Assembly: GCA_963682175.1 (NCBI GenBank)
Contig: OY821771.1
Coordinates: 30,214,201-30,278,200, forward strand
Reading direction: 5' to 3'
DNA from: Triglochin maritima
Lineage: Eukaryota > Streptophyta > Magnoliopsida > Alismatales > Juncaginaceae
Length of the DNA stretch: 64,000 nt
The notes beneath the pieces are model-generated. The model ran no database searches. It worked only from the letters and a program-made list of their open reading frames with translations, and was not told where the DNA came from. The translations under genes were made by a program, and so were the position numbers. Shown here piece after piece: positions 22,925 to 33,288 of this stretch. How positions within the stretch are numbered: position 1 is the stretch's first letter; each line of letters opens with the position of its first letter.

Positions 22925-23275
22925 GTCTCGCGACAACTTTTCCATCCACCTCCAGTGACCCTTTTTCCGGCCACCTCCGGTGAGCCCTTTTAAGGCCACC
23001 TCCGGCAACAACCGCTCCAGCCACCTCTTTTTCAACAACTCATTCTTCAGCCACCACCGGCAACACCCCGTCTGGCCACCTGCTTCTTGTGCACAAACAC
23101 CATAAGGGGTGTCGTCAGAGGTGGGCGGAAAATGGGTCGTCAGAGGTGGCCTGAGGGAAGGTCGCCAAAGGTGGCCGAAAGGGACGTCGCCAGAGGTGGA
23201 TGAAAAAAAGGTCGTCAAAAGTTGCCAGAGGGGATCTCGGTGGAGGTGGTCGGATGGGTGAGGGTCTTTGCTGGA
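22925..23275. repeat. Two minisatellite arrays in inverted orientation
   Basis: From 22935 to 23090, units of about 25 bp contain GCCACCTCCGG. From 23105 to 23270, units of about 25 bp contain GTCGCCAGAGGTGGCC, the inverse of the first. A short inverted pair GGTGTTTATGCACAAGAA (22696) / TTCTTGTGCACAAACACC (23083-23102) brackets the left array. The whole could form an imperfect hairpin. The 23359-22880 open frame on the - strand is repeat-derived. Confidence 0.65.
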
Positions 23276-23626
23276 GAAGTGTAAATGGGCTAGAGTTGCA
23301 AGATTGAGGTTTTCCCTCACTTTCACAAGGGGGTGAGAAAATTTTCTTTTCCCTTGCATGACATCACACCCCTAAACAAGAAACACAAACAAAATATCAA
23401 ACACCTCAAATTTTGGCATCCACATATAAATAAGGCTTCGCCTAGGCGGTGAAAATCGTGACCATGCACCAATAACCAGCGAACCAAAAATCACCAAACG
23501 AAAGACACACACAGACATATCCTCCGCGATATATGCAACCTTCCATCAATGAAAACATCATTAAAACACCGAAAAGCACATACATAAATCAAAGCCACAG
23601 ACCATACTAAAAATATAATAAATATA

Positions 23627-24478
23627 GGGAAATTACTATTCATCGTCCCAAAACTACTTAAATCGCCCGTCTAATTATCATTTTGTCATTCACAATTCTT
23701 TTAATACTAATTTCGTCCCGTCTCTTAAACTAAGGATTTTGTCTACGTTTCTCCTCACTTTACCAGTACCAACACCACGAAAATGTTTGGCGAATGGTCT
23801 GGATCACGCGAATTTCAAAAAAAAATTGTAGCTAAGACGTCTCCCCCATAGGGGAGGCGGTTGTTGCAGACGCCCGTTAAAAATAAATATTTAAAAAAAC
23901 TTAAATAAATACGGTGTGTTATCTCAAATTATTTGAGGTTCCGTTGCAAGATTTCGTTGGTAAGGGGTTGCAAGTGAGTGAGACCCCCGACCGACCGGTC
24001 AAGGTGGTATTTGGTAAAACTTCTCAACTTACAAAAAAACTCACTGTAATTCACCTCATTAATATCCAAAAACTTGAAATGGAACCTGAAATAATTTGAG
24101 ATAACATACCGTATAAATTTTAGATTTTTTATCAAAAAAATAGGGGCGTCTAAGCCAAACACCCCCCATGGGGCAGGCGTCTAAGCCAGACGTCTCACTC
24201 ATGAGGAGGGCGACTGCGACAGACACCCGTAATTTTTTTATTTTTTATTTTTTTTCAAAAAATAAGTTGGACATTTTACCAGTTTCGAGTACACCAGGGC
24301 GTCCGTTGGCTCCTTTACTGGGCTCCAAAACATTGTTTTTAATGATTATGAGAGGAAGATGAAGAGAGATGGGTGGTAGGAGAGTGAAATGAAGAGATAT
24401 ATAAGTAAAAATGAGAGGAGCAAAACGATAATTCACACATGCGATTTAAGTAGTTTTCGGACGACGAATAGCAATTCA
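23627..24478. mobile_element. Non-autonomous MULE related to the 5.1-8.2 kb element
   Basis: The left terminus reads ATTCATCGTCCCAAAACTAC and continues TTAAATCGC. The right terminus, reverse-complemented, reads ATTCGTCGTCCGAAAACTAC and continues TTAAATCGC. Flanks ATAAATATA (23618-23626) and GTAAATATA (24479-24487) match at 8 of 9 bases, as expected of a MULE target duplication. The left inside, CACCACGAAAATGT-TGGCGAA near 23770, matches the start of the transposase gene of the larger MULE at 5218. The right inside, with a GAAGAGAGA-GGTG-TAGGAGAGT pattern, matches about 8090. The middle is deleted. Confidence 0.78.
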
Positions 24479-25143
24479 GTAAATATATATACAACCCTAA
24501 CACACAGCCCCCCATACAAAATTTTTATACTCGAAAATAGAAGAAAAAACCTATGACAGAAAACCAAAACCCACAATCAAAACAAAATCTACTACTATCA
24601 CCCATAAAATTCTTACAAACATATCCCATTAACCTACAATGCCTTCCTTCTGACGCCTTCATCAAGCTAGCAAACCGTCCTCTCGAGACAAAAATAGCAA
24701 ATTGTTGGAAAAGGGGACACACAAACTCGCCCCAAAATTGTGAAAGCCATAGAACGAGTGAGAGAGTGAATTTTTGAAATTTCGATATATCCACCTGAAG
24801 AACTTGAAAAAAACACATCCCTATTTGTCATCAAAACAATCAATGGTCAATTAACATATGAACATTTACTGTCCAGACTCCCAAATTGCCAAAAACTGAT
24901 ATGTTCTGGACTTCTGGGATATTTGCAAAAACGACTACTAACTTAGTGGTGGTGGTGTGTGATCCATTTACACACCCTGTGCACCGTACACGCATCATTA
25001 CTCATTGGAATTTCATTGACAAACTGACAAGTACAATCTGAGATTACACGAGGTTGAATTTACAAATCACCCGAACAAAGAAGCCCTGTGCCTTCCCTTA
25101 CCTTCCCTAATAAGTTCCCTTAGGTGGAAAATCCATCCCGACC

Positions 25144-25152
25144 AAACCCTAA
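25144..25152 (+). promoter_or_regulatory. Telo-box-like motif in the MUSTANG 5' leader
   Basis: AAACCCTAA lies in the presumed first, non-coding exon, about 105 bp before the predicted 5' splice donor. Telo-boxes are common in promoters and leaders of plant housekeeping genes; a role here is inferred. Confidence 0.4.
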
Positions 25153-25255
25153 CCAGCAACCTCGCCGCCGACAGCCTCAGCTCCCGTTCACCGGCGGCCG
25201 CCTTATCTTCACGTCCTCCTTTCATTCCCATTCTCCCGTCCGCCTTCGCCGCAAG

Positions 25256-26513
25256 GTAACTTTCACTACCTCTTCTTTGCCTGCTCGCGTCGTCCTTTAG
25301 ATTCTATTTCCGTAAGAAACTGTGTTGGTTTTGGTTTTCGCTACTTCAGATGAATCAGATCTGTGTTTCGTTTTCGAATTAAGTAGTAAAATGATCTTTT
25401 CTCCTGGCGATATTCGGAAGCCCCAATTACGTGGAATTTAATTTGGGTGTTGCCTTAATGGCTATTATTGTGATCTTGTTTAATGAGAAATGGGAGTTGG
25501 GGATTATGAACATAATTGGGTTCCTTCTGTATCGTTGTATTTTTTTGAATGCCTTTTATTATGCGTGTTTGTCCAACATGCGAGTTGCAAGTGCAATGTC
25601 CTAAGTCGAATACTACTTGAATGAAGTAGCGGAACAGATTGGAATGTCAACTTCAGCTCGACTGAAGCTCCGAATGAGCTGTCTTGCTTGAACTTGACTT
25701 TGTTTACAACTTAGAGGCATAGAGAGAACCTACCCTCATAAAAATTGGATTGACCTATGCTCATAACATGTCAAATGTAACTGAAAAACATTTCTAAAGG
25801 ACCAATCATAGCTGAAAGGTAACAATCCCAACTTTCTTACAATCAAAGTTATGAAATGCTTTGTTAGATGTAGCAAGCTTAAATTTCTTAGAGTCATTTG
25901 ATTATTTGAAACGACTTCTTTAGCTCTCGTGTCTTCCTTTTATTTGATTTCAACAATTTAGTGGTCTTCATTCTGTACTTTCCATTTTGGCCATTGCCTT
26001 TCTCCTCATTAAGCTTCTGCTTTATTTGTGGCTCAACTCAGTAATTGAATTGACAATGCCTTTTTTAAATGCTAAAAAATGATAAATATTTTTATGATGG
26101 ATATTAATAGGACGTTTTAATTAGTCATTAGAAAATGGTTGAAAAGCTCTTCGTTGTTTTCTTTGAAAGAGATAAAATTGTGAAATTTAGAGAATAATGT
26201 GATCTGTGATCATGATTCTTCTTTTCAAAATATGAAGACTTTCCTTTGCCGATTGCAATGTTTTAATCAGAGAATTGTAGTAATGAACACCTAAACATAT
26301 ATGCTGCAATTTATCTTTTATTTAACTACCTTCAGACAAAACTGTTGGTTCCACCACAAAATGGTGGTACCGGTTGCTTATAATTAAAATCTTTTACCAT
26401 TGTTATTGTGATAACGATTGCTGCTGTTTATGTTCATACAGTCATACTATGGCTCTATTGTTCAATTCCCTTCAGCATTTTATGATAAGTATGTAATGTT
26501 TGACCTCTTCTAG
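25256..26513 (+). other. Predicted intron in the 5' UTR of the MUSTANG gene
   Basis: A GC-rich leader ends CCGCAAG|GTAACTTTC at 25255/25256, and an acceptor CTCTTCTAG|GTGTGG occurs at 26513/26514, 91 bp before the family start codon. The intervening 1.26 kb is T-rich and non-coding, as plant introns are. cDNA would be needed to prove it. Confidence 0.55.
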
Positions 26514-26604
26514 GTGTGGATGTATATGCGAGTGCATTTAATGGTGGTCTACCATTTGGGCATCCATTTATAAGATGTTATGTGAGGCTGGAAGCAGAGA
26601 GCTA

Positions 26605-28389
26605 ATGGCTGACCACACCTTGGTTGTGCCTGATCATGATTTAGTTGTTCCAGATCATTCTTTAGTTATTGGACAGGAGTTCCCTGATGTTGAAACTTGT
26701 AGAAGGACTCTCAAGGAAATTGCTATAGCCTTACACTTCGATCTTCGGATAGTGAAGTCTGATCGGAGTCGGTTCATTGCCAAGTGCTCAAAGGAAGGAT
26801 GCCCATGGCGGGTCCATGTGGCAAAATGTCCTGGTGTCTTAACCTTCTCGATCAGAACTTTGCACCCGGAGCATACCTGTGAAGGAGTTCGAAACTTTCA
26901 TCATCAGCAGGCTTCTGTTGGTTGGGTTGCTAGATCAGTTGAAGCCCGGCTGAGAGACAACCCTCAGTATAAGCCAAAGGAGATACTGCAAGATATTCAG
27001 GAGCAACATGGAGTTGCAGTGTCATATATGCAAGCTTGGCGTGGAAAAGAGCGTAGCATGGCTGCTGTTCATGGAACTTTTGAGGAAGGGTATCGTCTCC
27101 TTCCTGCATACTGTGAGCAGATAAGAAGGACGAATCCGGGTAGTATTGCCTTGTATTATACCGTTGGCCCTGAAAATTGCTTTCAACGTCTGTTTGTTTC
27201 TTATCGTGCTTCCATATTTGGTTTCCTCAGTGCTTGTCGGTCACTTTTGGAGCTGGACAGAGCTGATCTAAAAGGAAAATATCTCGGTACACTACTTTGT
27301 GCTTCTGCTGTAGATGCTGAGGACTTGTTATTTCCACTAGCATTTGCTATTGTTGATGCTGAGAGTGATGAAAATTGGATGTGGTTCTTATCGGAGTTGC
27401 GGAAGCTTCTTGGAGTAAACACAGATAAGATGCCTGTACTAACGATCTTATCAGACAGGCAGAAAGGCATCGTGGAAGCAGTTGAAACACATTTTCCAAG
27501 TGCTTATCATGGATTTTGCTTGCGTTACATGAGTGAAAACTTCCGAGATGAGTTCAAAAATACCAAACTGGTTAACATCTTCTGGACTGCTGTTTATGCA
27601 CTAACTACTGCTGAATTCGAATCCAAAATACATGAGATGTTGGAAATTTCTCAAGATATCATGCAATGGCTGCATAAATTTCCACCCAACCTTTGGGCTG
27701 TTGCATATTTTAAGGGAGTTCGTCATGGACATTTCACATTAGGTGTGACAGAGCTGTTATACAGTTGGGTCCTTGAAGGCCATGAACTGCCCATAGTGCA
27801 GATGATGGAGCACATTCGCCACCAATTAACAGTATGGTTTAACAATCGTCGCAACACGGGAATGTTGTGGACTACTATTCTTGTTCCATCAGCAGAGAAA
27901 CTTATTTCAGAAGCTATTGCAGATTCACAGTGCTACCATGTGTTACGTGCAAATAAAGTAGAATTTGAAATTGTTTCAACTGAGAGAACAAATATTGTGG
28001 ACATTCAGAGCCATTCTTGCTCTTGTCGCCGTTGGCAAATTTACGGTTTACCTTGTGCTCATGCTGTGGCTGCTCTTCTTTCCTGTGGTGAAGATGTCAG
28101 GCTCTATGCACAAGAATGCTTCAGTGTCAGAAAATTTTGTGAGGCCTATTCACAAGAGATAAATCCTATAACCGACAGAAGTGTTTGGAAGGATATAGCT
28201 GACGGGACCGATTCAAGAGGTGCTAAAGTTGATGTTATCATACGCCCACCTAAAACACGTCGACCACCTGGGCGCCCCAAGAAAAAAGTTCCTCGTATAG
28301 AAAACTTTAAGCGTCCTAAACGGGTTGTACAATGTGGCCGTTGTCATCTGCTTGGGCACTCACAAAAGAAATGCAAACTTCCAAGCTAA
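26605..28389 (+). CDS. MUSTANG-A family protein (domesticated MULE transposase, MUG1-like)
   Basis: One uninterrupted exon of 594 codons. The start is placed at MADHTLVV (26605), the usual family start, although an in-frame ATG exists at 26575. Order of parts: an N-terminal GQEFPDVETCRRTLKEIA block, a zinc-binding-like region with CSKEGCPWRVH, and a MULE transposase core with ELDRADLKGKYLGTLLC (Asp near residue 218) and ILSDRQKG (Asp near 284). A SWIM zinc finger follows, C472-x-C474-x9-C484-x-H486, then a basic RRPPGRPKKK AT-hook-like motif. A C-terminal zinc knuckle, C577-x2-C580-x4-H585-x4-C590, closes the protein. MUSTANG genes are host genes derived from Mutator transposases and are required for normal growth and flowering in Arabidopsis; they are thought to be nuclear DNA-binding regulators. 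Terminal inverted repeats are absent here, fitting domestication. An oddity is a small N-terminal repeat, VVPDHDLVVPDHSLV. Confidence 0.93.
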   Translation: MADHTLVVPDHDLVVPDHSLVIGQEFPDVETCRRTLKEIAIALHFDLRIVKSDRSRFIAKCSKEGCPWRVHVAKCPGVLTFSIRTLHPEHTCEGVRNFHHQQASVGWVARSVEARLRDNPQYKPKEILQDIQEQHGVAVSYMQAWRGKERSMAAVHGTFEEGYRLLPAYCEQIRRTNPGSIALYYTVGPENCFQRLFVSYRASIFGFLSACRSLLELDRADLKGKYLGTLLCASAVDAEDLLFPLAFAIVDAESDENWMWFLSELRKLLGVNTDKMPVLTILSDRQKGIVEAVETHFPSAYHGFCLRYMSENFRDEFKNTKLVNIFWTAVYALTTAEFESKIHEMLEISQDIMQWLHKFPPNLWAVAYFKGVRHGHFTLGVTELLYSWVLEGHELPIVQMMEHIRHQLTVWFNNRRNTGMLWTTILVPSAEKLISEAIADSQCYHVLRANKVEFEIVSTERTNIVDIQSHSCSCRRWQIYGLPCAHAVAALLSCGEDVRLYAQECFSVRKFCEAYSQEINPITDRSVWKDIADGTDSRGAKVDVIIRPPKTRRPPGRPKKKVPRIENFKRPKRVVQCGRCHLLGHSQKKCKLPS

Positions 28390-28639
28390 CAATCTTAGTA
28401 ATTTCATGCATTTAAATGATGGTTGTTCTGATGGCCTTGCAAGAAATTAAATTGTATGTTATTGCTCAATGCTGTCCACATATCTCGGAAATTTGTGTTC
28501 TCTTCATTTGGTTAAGTTTACAGTTTGTTCTTTACCAGAAGTACAGCCAGTTTAACCTGTACGTAGTACTCCGATTCGCAGAAAATGCAGTTTCTGTCTG
28601 TCCCCGTGTCAAGTCTTTCAAAAAGTGACTTATCTGGTC

Positions 28640-30090
28640 GAGCTTTCAACAGGTATGGATAGGAAAATTGTTGAATCGATCATCAATAAAAAGGAAGAAA
28701 TATAAGGTTGGGAAACTCATTTGGTAAAATATGAGAAAAATAAATAACACATCTATTATTGTTTTTATTACAGAAAAACGACATCACAGATGTCGTTTTT
28801 ATTTTACATGTTTAGCGAGAATGGCAACGAGAATACCCCACAAAAATGATTTCTTGCCTATGACAAAAAATTAGCTGCCCCGATCAGAACTTCTCCGAGC
28901 AAAAAGCATTCCAGACGCCTCTTACCAAACTCCCCCTGTTTAGAACTGTGACGAAGTACCCTGTCTCTGTGCTCGTCACTTCTACCTCCTTTGGTTCCCA
29001 TGTCATCGACAATCAGAGATTAAATTGTTGTGCCTTTATTTGGTTGAGATCAGTTTCTAATTCTATTGTGTATTTATTTTCACAATTGTAGATAACTACT
29101 ATCGTATTCTCCTGTTTTTACTGCACGCTAGTAAAAAGACCTTAGCGGTAGTATTTTTGTATCATGATTGGTTTTGTTGTAATAGATTTGAACTTTCAAA
29201 TGGAAAAAATCTACCGCTTGCTTGGTTTGAATGGTTGAACCACGAATTACGTTAAATATTTTTTTAGAAATTGTTGTTCTATATTACATAATCAATTTGT
29301 TGCCCTTTGATATTTTAGATTATATGAACAATATTCCATTGTGTTTGTATAATTGATCTTATGTACGCCTAATATTTTACACCTTAACTGACCTTTATAT
29401 TACATCATTTGTAACTCAATGTGAGGTTGTGTTCAATGATCTTCCTGACGTGTTTATTAAGTATATCTGTATATGTATGCATGTACTCATTTCTGGTTTT
29501 CTGTGTGCATCGGAATTGTTTGGATTATATTTGTTTTCACGAATGTGAAATTCACGCAATAATACTGGTCGCCTTTGCATGTTGCTTGTTGGTTTATTTT
29601 GTCGTTTGACCTAAACTTTTGAATGCGCCTCTCTGATTTATTCTGACATCAAGATTAGTTCTTATCAACATAATAAGCTTACTTTCACTAAATAAATAAG
29701 TAATAAGATTAATTACAATCACCTTCGTTATACATTAAGTTCCTTAAGATCGGACAATTGTTTTGGTCTTCATTTATTAGAATAATATATTTGATGTGTT
29801 GTAAATTGTTTTTCTTTCAAGAAAATAGCCAATATGCTAACGAAATTCATACGAGAAAACGTGATATGTACAAAGTTCGATTTCAACTAACATTATTTTC
29901 TTATACAATTGCAAAAATGTTTGACTTACATAAGACTCACGATCCTGTTGACATTTCAGTGTTAGTATTACAAAAGAACCATATATCATCTTCAATTCAA
30001 GATAATGTAAGTGTTTTAATTGAAATTGAATTTTATGTGTATTGTTCTATCTTCTATTTTTACAAATTATTATATTATTTTCAGGAATAA
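28640..30090. other. AT-rich region downstream of the MUSTANG gene
   Basis: It holds the presumed 3' UTR up to about 28700, then AT-rich DNA. An open frame at 29758-30090 (+) has no recognisable domain. It ends at an acceptor-like TATTTTCAG directly before the PMD relic, so it might be intron or upstream relic sequence. Confidence 0.35.
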
Positions 30091-30094
30091 TTGT

Positions 30095-30790
30095 CTGATC
30101 TTAAGTATATTGAGCACGACATTCAGTTCAACACATGGACGGTACAAGATGAGAGAGTATGGTGGTTGTTGATAGTGGTTGGATTTGAAAGAGTTTCCCG
30201 TTTGACCTTATTGCAACTTTATTGAAATTTGATCAGTGTTGTGGTTGAGAGGTGGAGACCAGAGACTCACTTTTCATTTCAGACACGAGGAGATGACAAT
30301 CACATTGTAAGATGTTGGTATTCTTACTACTAGCTGATTTCTTAAATTTGTTGCATATTTGGTGTTGAGACCATCTTCATGTTGGATAACCGTCAACAAG
30401 TTCATAGCTGCGACTCCCATACAATGTTTTCCTTCCTTTAGATTCTTGTTGGAGGAGTCCTATATCTGCAACTCCCATTCAATGTTTTCCTCCATTTGGG
30501 TTCTCGTTGGAGGAGTCCTAGATCATGACATAATAATGTGAAGACGTCTCAAGTGGAGTTTTACAGAAATGACCTAGACAGTCAAGAAGAATATCAAATT
30601 TGTTGGACTCCTAATGAGAATGTGGATTTGTTGACTTTAGCAGAAGCTTGTAGGCAATGATAAGAGATATGGATGTCCCGGACCTGGCTGGTTTTATTTT
30701 GGTTTTGCTGCTTTTCACTTACGTGACAGGGTGATGCGACAGTTTGGATTGTTGCAACACATTCTAGAAGCAATGGATATTTGAAAGATG
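30095..30790 (+). pseudogene. Plant mobile domain (MAIN-like) gene relic
   Basis: Pieces of the PMD appear in order on the + strand. They are LLQLY and then VVVERWRPETHFSFQTRG (about 30210-30290), followed by FYRNDLDSQEEYQICWTP (about 30562-30615) and DRVMRQFGLLQHI (about 30727-30765). In intact proteins these correspond to ALVERWRPETHTFH, WYR--LD---IW-PY and PDRVLRQFG. Stops and frameshifts occur between all blocks. An upstream block (ERVWWLLIVVGFERVSRLT) probably belongs too. Unlike the copy at 6.6-7.6 kb, no terminal repeats were seen around it. It may be a dead host gene copy or an older transposon relic. It may extend to about 31480. Confidence 0.6.
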
Positions 30791-31489
30791 AAAAAGTGGC
30801 AAGTGAATCCTAAAATTAAATGGTTAGAAGAACAACAAACATTTATTTAGGCTTGATCGTGCTGGCAATTTTTTTCTGCAAATTCGGGAACCGTTAATGT
30901 CATAGGACCAACTTATAGAAGACGACTTTATATGCAGTGGTATTGGTAGATAACCGTTTGATGGTTGACGGAAAAGATTGATATCTCGATTGAAATTATA
31001 GGCCTCGAGCAGCCAGAGATCGTTATTTGGTAATATAATCATCTTTCAAGATGAAATTGAAAATTTAAGTTGATAATTCTAATGAAATGTGTATTGCGGT
31101 GTTCCAACTTCACGGGTTGCATGATTTACATGAAGACATCCACATTCTCAAAGGCATGCATAGTGGGCATAATCTGACAAAGTCAATAACATAAACTTAA
31201 AAATAAAATTAAGGAGATGATGATGTGTTTCAAGAATGTTGATCCGTTGTTTAAATTGTTGGAAGGCTTAACTCCCCAACATTTATTTAAAGAAATGAGG
31301 AAAATATGTCACCTATTGGAGTGTCACTGGATGGTGAAAGGAATTTTATAATCACAGGAGCTCCGATTCTGATGGAGGGATTGTGACTCAAGATGCGCAC
31401 AATACATCATTTTACCAAGGTGAATTTTCGTCATTTCACGTTACTCAGGTCTAAAGCGGTGAAGGCGATGAGATTACGCAAGAGAAATG

Positions 31490-32250
31490 ACATATCGAAT
31501 CAATTTCAACCCAACCTGAATGAGAAATTCATCGACCCTCGAAGGTTCCAAGACAGGGTGGGGGAAGCAAAAGTCGACCAACCAAAGTTTTCTCACCACC
31601 TTAGTTCTTTTATGTTTATTATTTTCGATTGGATGTTGTTGAATTTGGATTGTTCTATAGTTGATGGATTTTGGATTGTACTTTGGTTGATGGATTTTGA
31701 TTCATGTTTTTGTGTTGATATTTGTCACGGTATTCAATTTTTTGTTCCACATGTGGGTCGAAGACATTGATTTGAAATTAAAGTGATTTATAGCAATTGA
31801 GTCGGTCCTTCTTATATTGGTGGGTTGTCCTTTTTATGTAATGGTTTGTCATTCTTAAGTAGTGTTTTGTTTTTTTTAAGTATGAGTTTGGTCCTTTTGA
31901 TCACATGCATTTGTTCTTTTTATCATATTGGTTGTCTTTTTAAACAACTGAAGTTGAAATTAGCAAACAAGAACATGAAATCAAACTCAACTCTGTGAAA
32001 AAAATTAAAAACACCAAAAAAAACTAATATCAAAGACAAATCAAATTTAGACAAGAACACCACAAACCTAAATAAAAAAAGAACCAAACTTTCAAGACAA
32101 AAACACTAACAACCCAAAAAAATTCATCACCACAACCGATTCATCACAGAAAAAAACAGAAACTTCAAATCAACCACAAAAAACAAACTTTCCCCAAAAC
32201 ACACCACAAAAAAACTCATATCAGCTACAAATAACCACATTCCTCCTCCT
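31490..32250. other. AT-rich spacer, nothing recognised
   Basis: Long A-rich runs between 31960 and 32230. An open frame at 31393-31770 has no identifiable domain, although its first half lies next to the PMD relic and could be its degraded tail. Confidence 0.35.
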
Positions 32251-32261
32251 CCTCGTCTCAG

Positions 32262-32425
32262 GACGGGCTCCAACGCCGACTACTTCCTCCCCCTCCTCGC
32301 CGACCAACTTCACCGCGACGTCCTAACCAACGTCGTCAGCATCCCCACCTTCCTCAAGACTCACTGCCGCATTCGTCTCCCTCGTCATCCCTCTTACCGA
32401 TCTCGTCGTCTTCCACCGGGAGAAA
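32262..32425 (+). pseudogene. Fragment resembling ribose-5-phosphate isomerase A
   Basis: A GC-rich island encodes RTGSNADYFLPLLADQL, then DVLTNVVSIPTFLKT. After a frameshift it continues AAFVSLVIPLTDLVVFH. Plant ribose-5-phosphate isomerases have a similar order: GTGSTA, then L----L-NIVGIPTS--T, then AVSLGIPLSDLDSHP. That enzyme interconverts ribose-5-phosphate and ribulose-5-phosphate in the pentose phosphate and Calvin cycles. The catalytic DGADEVD region is absent. The match is short and damaged, so the call is tentative. Confidence 0.45.
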
Positions 32426-33288
32426 TGATGGAGAATGAAACGTTTTGGAGGATAATGAAATTTTTTGTTGAGATATGTATGATGGAAACAAAATGTCGCA
32501 TAGTTATGTGTGCATTTGATGTGACCCAAAATAAATAAATAATATGTGATTTTATTTATCTTTGTTGACTAGGTTGCTGAATAACTGACCACGTCCACAA
32601 CGTTCACAAATCATTTTTCATATAGATATGCATATATAATTAAGTCTTCGCAGGAAAAAACTAATTTGAAGAAGCCTTAATAGACCCAAAGTCCATTCAC
32701 ACGTATGGCAATCAAATTTTTCTCTACGTACTTCACCTTCTATTTATTTACTTATTATACATTATCATTATGTTAACTTAGTCATTTTAAAGAAGAGCTT
32801 GAAGATCATAATCGAATGTTATTATTGTTTTACATCCGCATCCTTGATTTTAAACATAATGGCTGGAAAGAGAGTGCATATTGATTACGATAATGTGTTG
32901 GGAAATAAGCTTATTTGTTTGTGAATATTGAAATAGATTCTTAGAATCATATATCAAGACTATAACCTTGAAAAGATCACTCCGACTAAAATTTCATTTC
33001 ACTTTTTGATCCAACAAACAAATGTCACAAACACTTCGTGCTTCGTCGGCAAAACCCAAACAAATAAAAGCAATTTTATACCTACATATACAAGTTGCAA
33101 CAAAAACTACAAAAAGATGAAGAAAGTAAAGCCTAATTCTATATAAAAAAACAAAGCCAAACAGAAGGATGTGTAAATCTCATATTTTTTACTTCAGGTA
33201 ATATTTTCAGTGTCCCAATTTCTATCAAGTTCGAAAAGAATCACACAAATAGTTGAGAAGATAACATTGAAGCAAATAAAGATGAATC

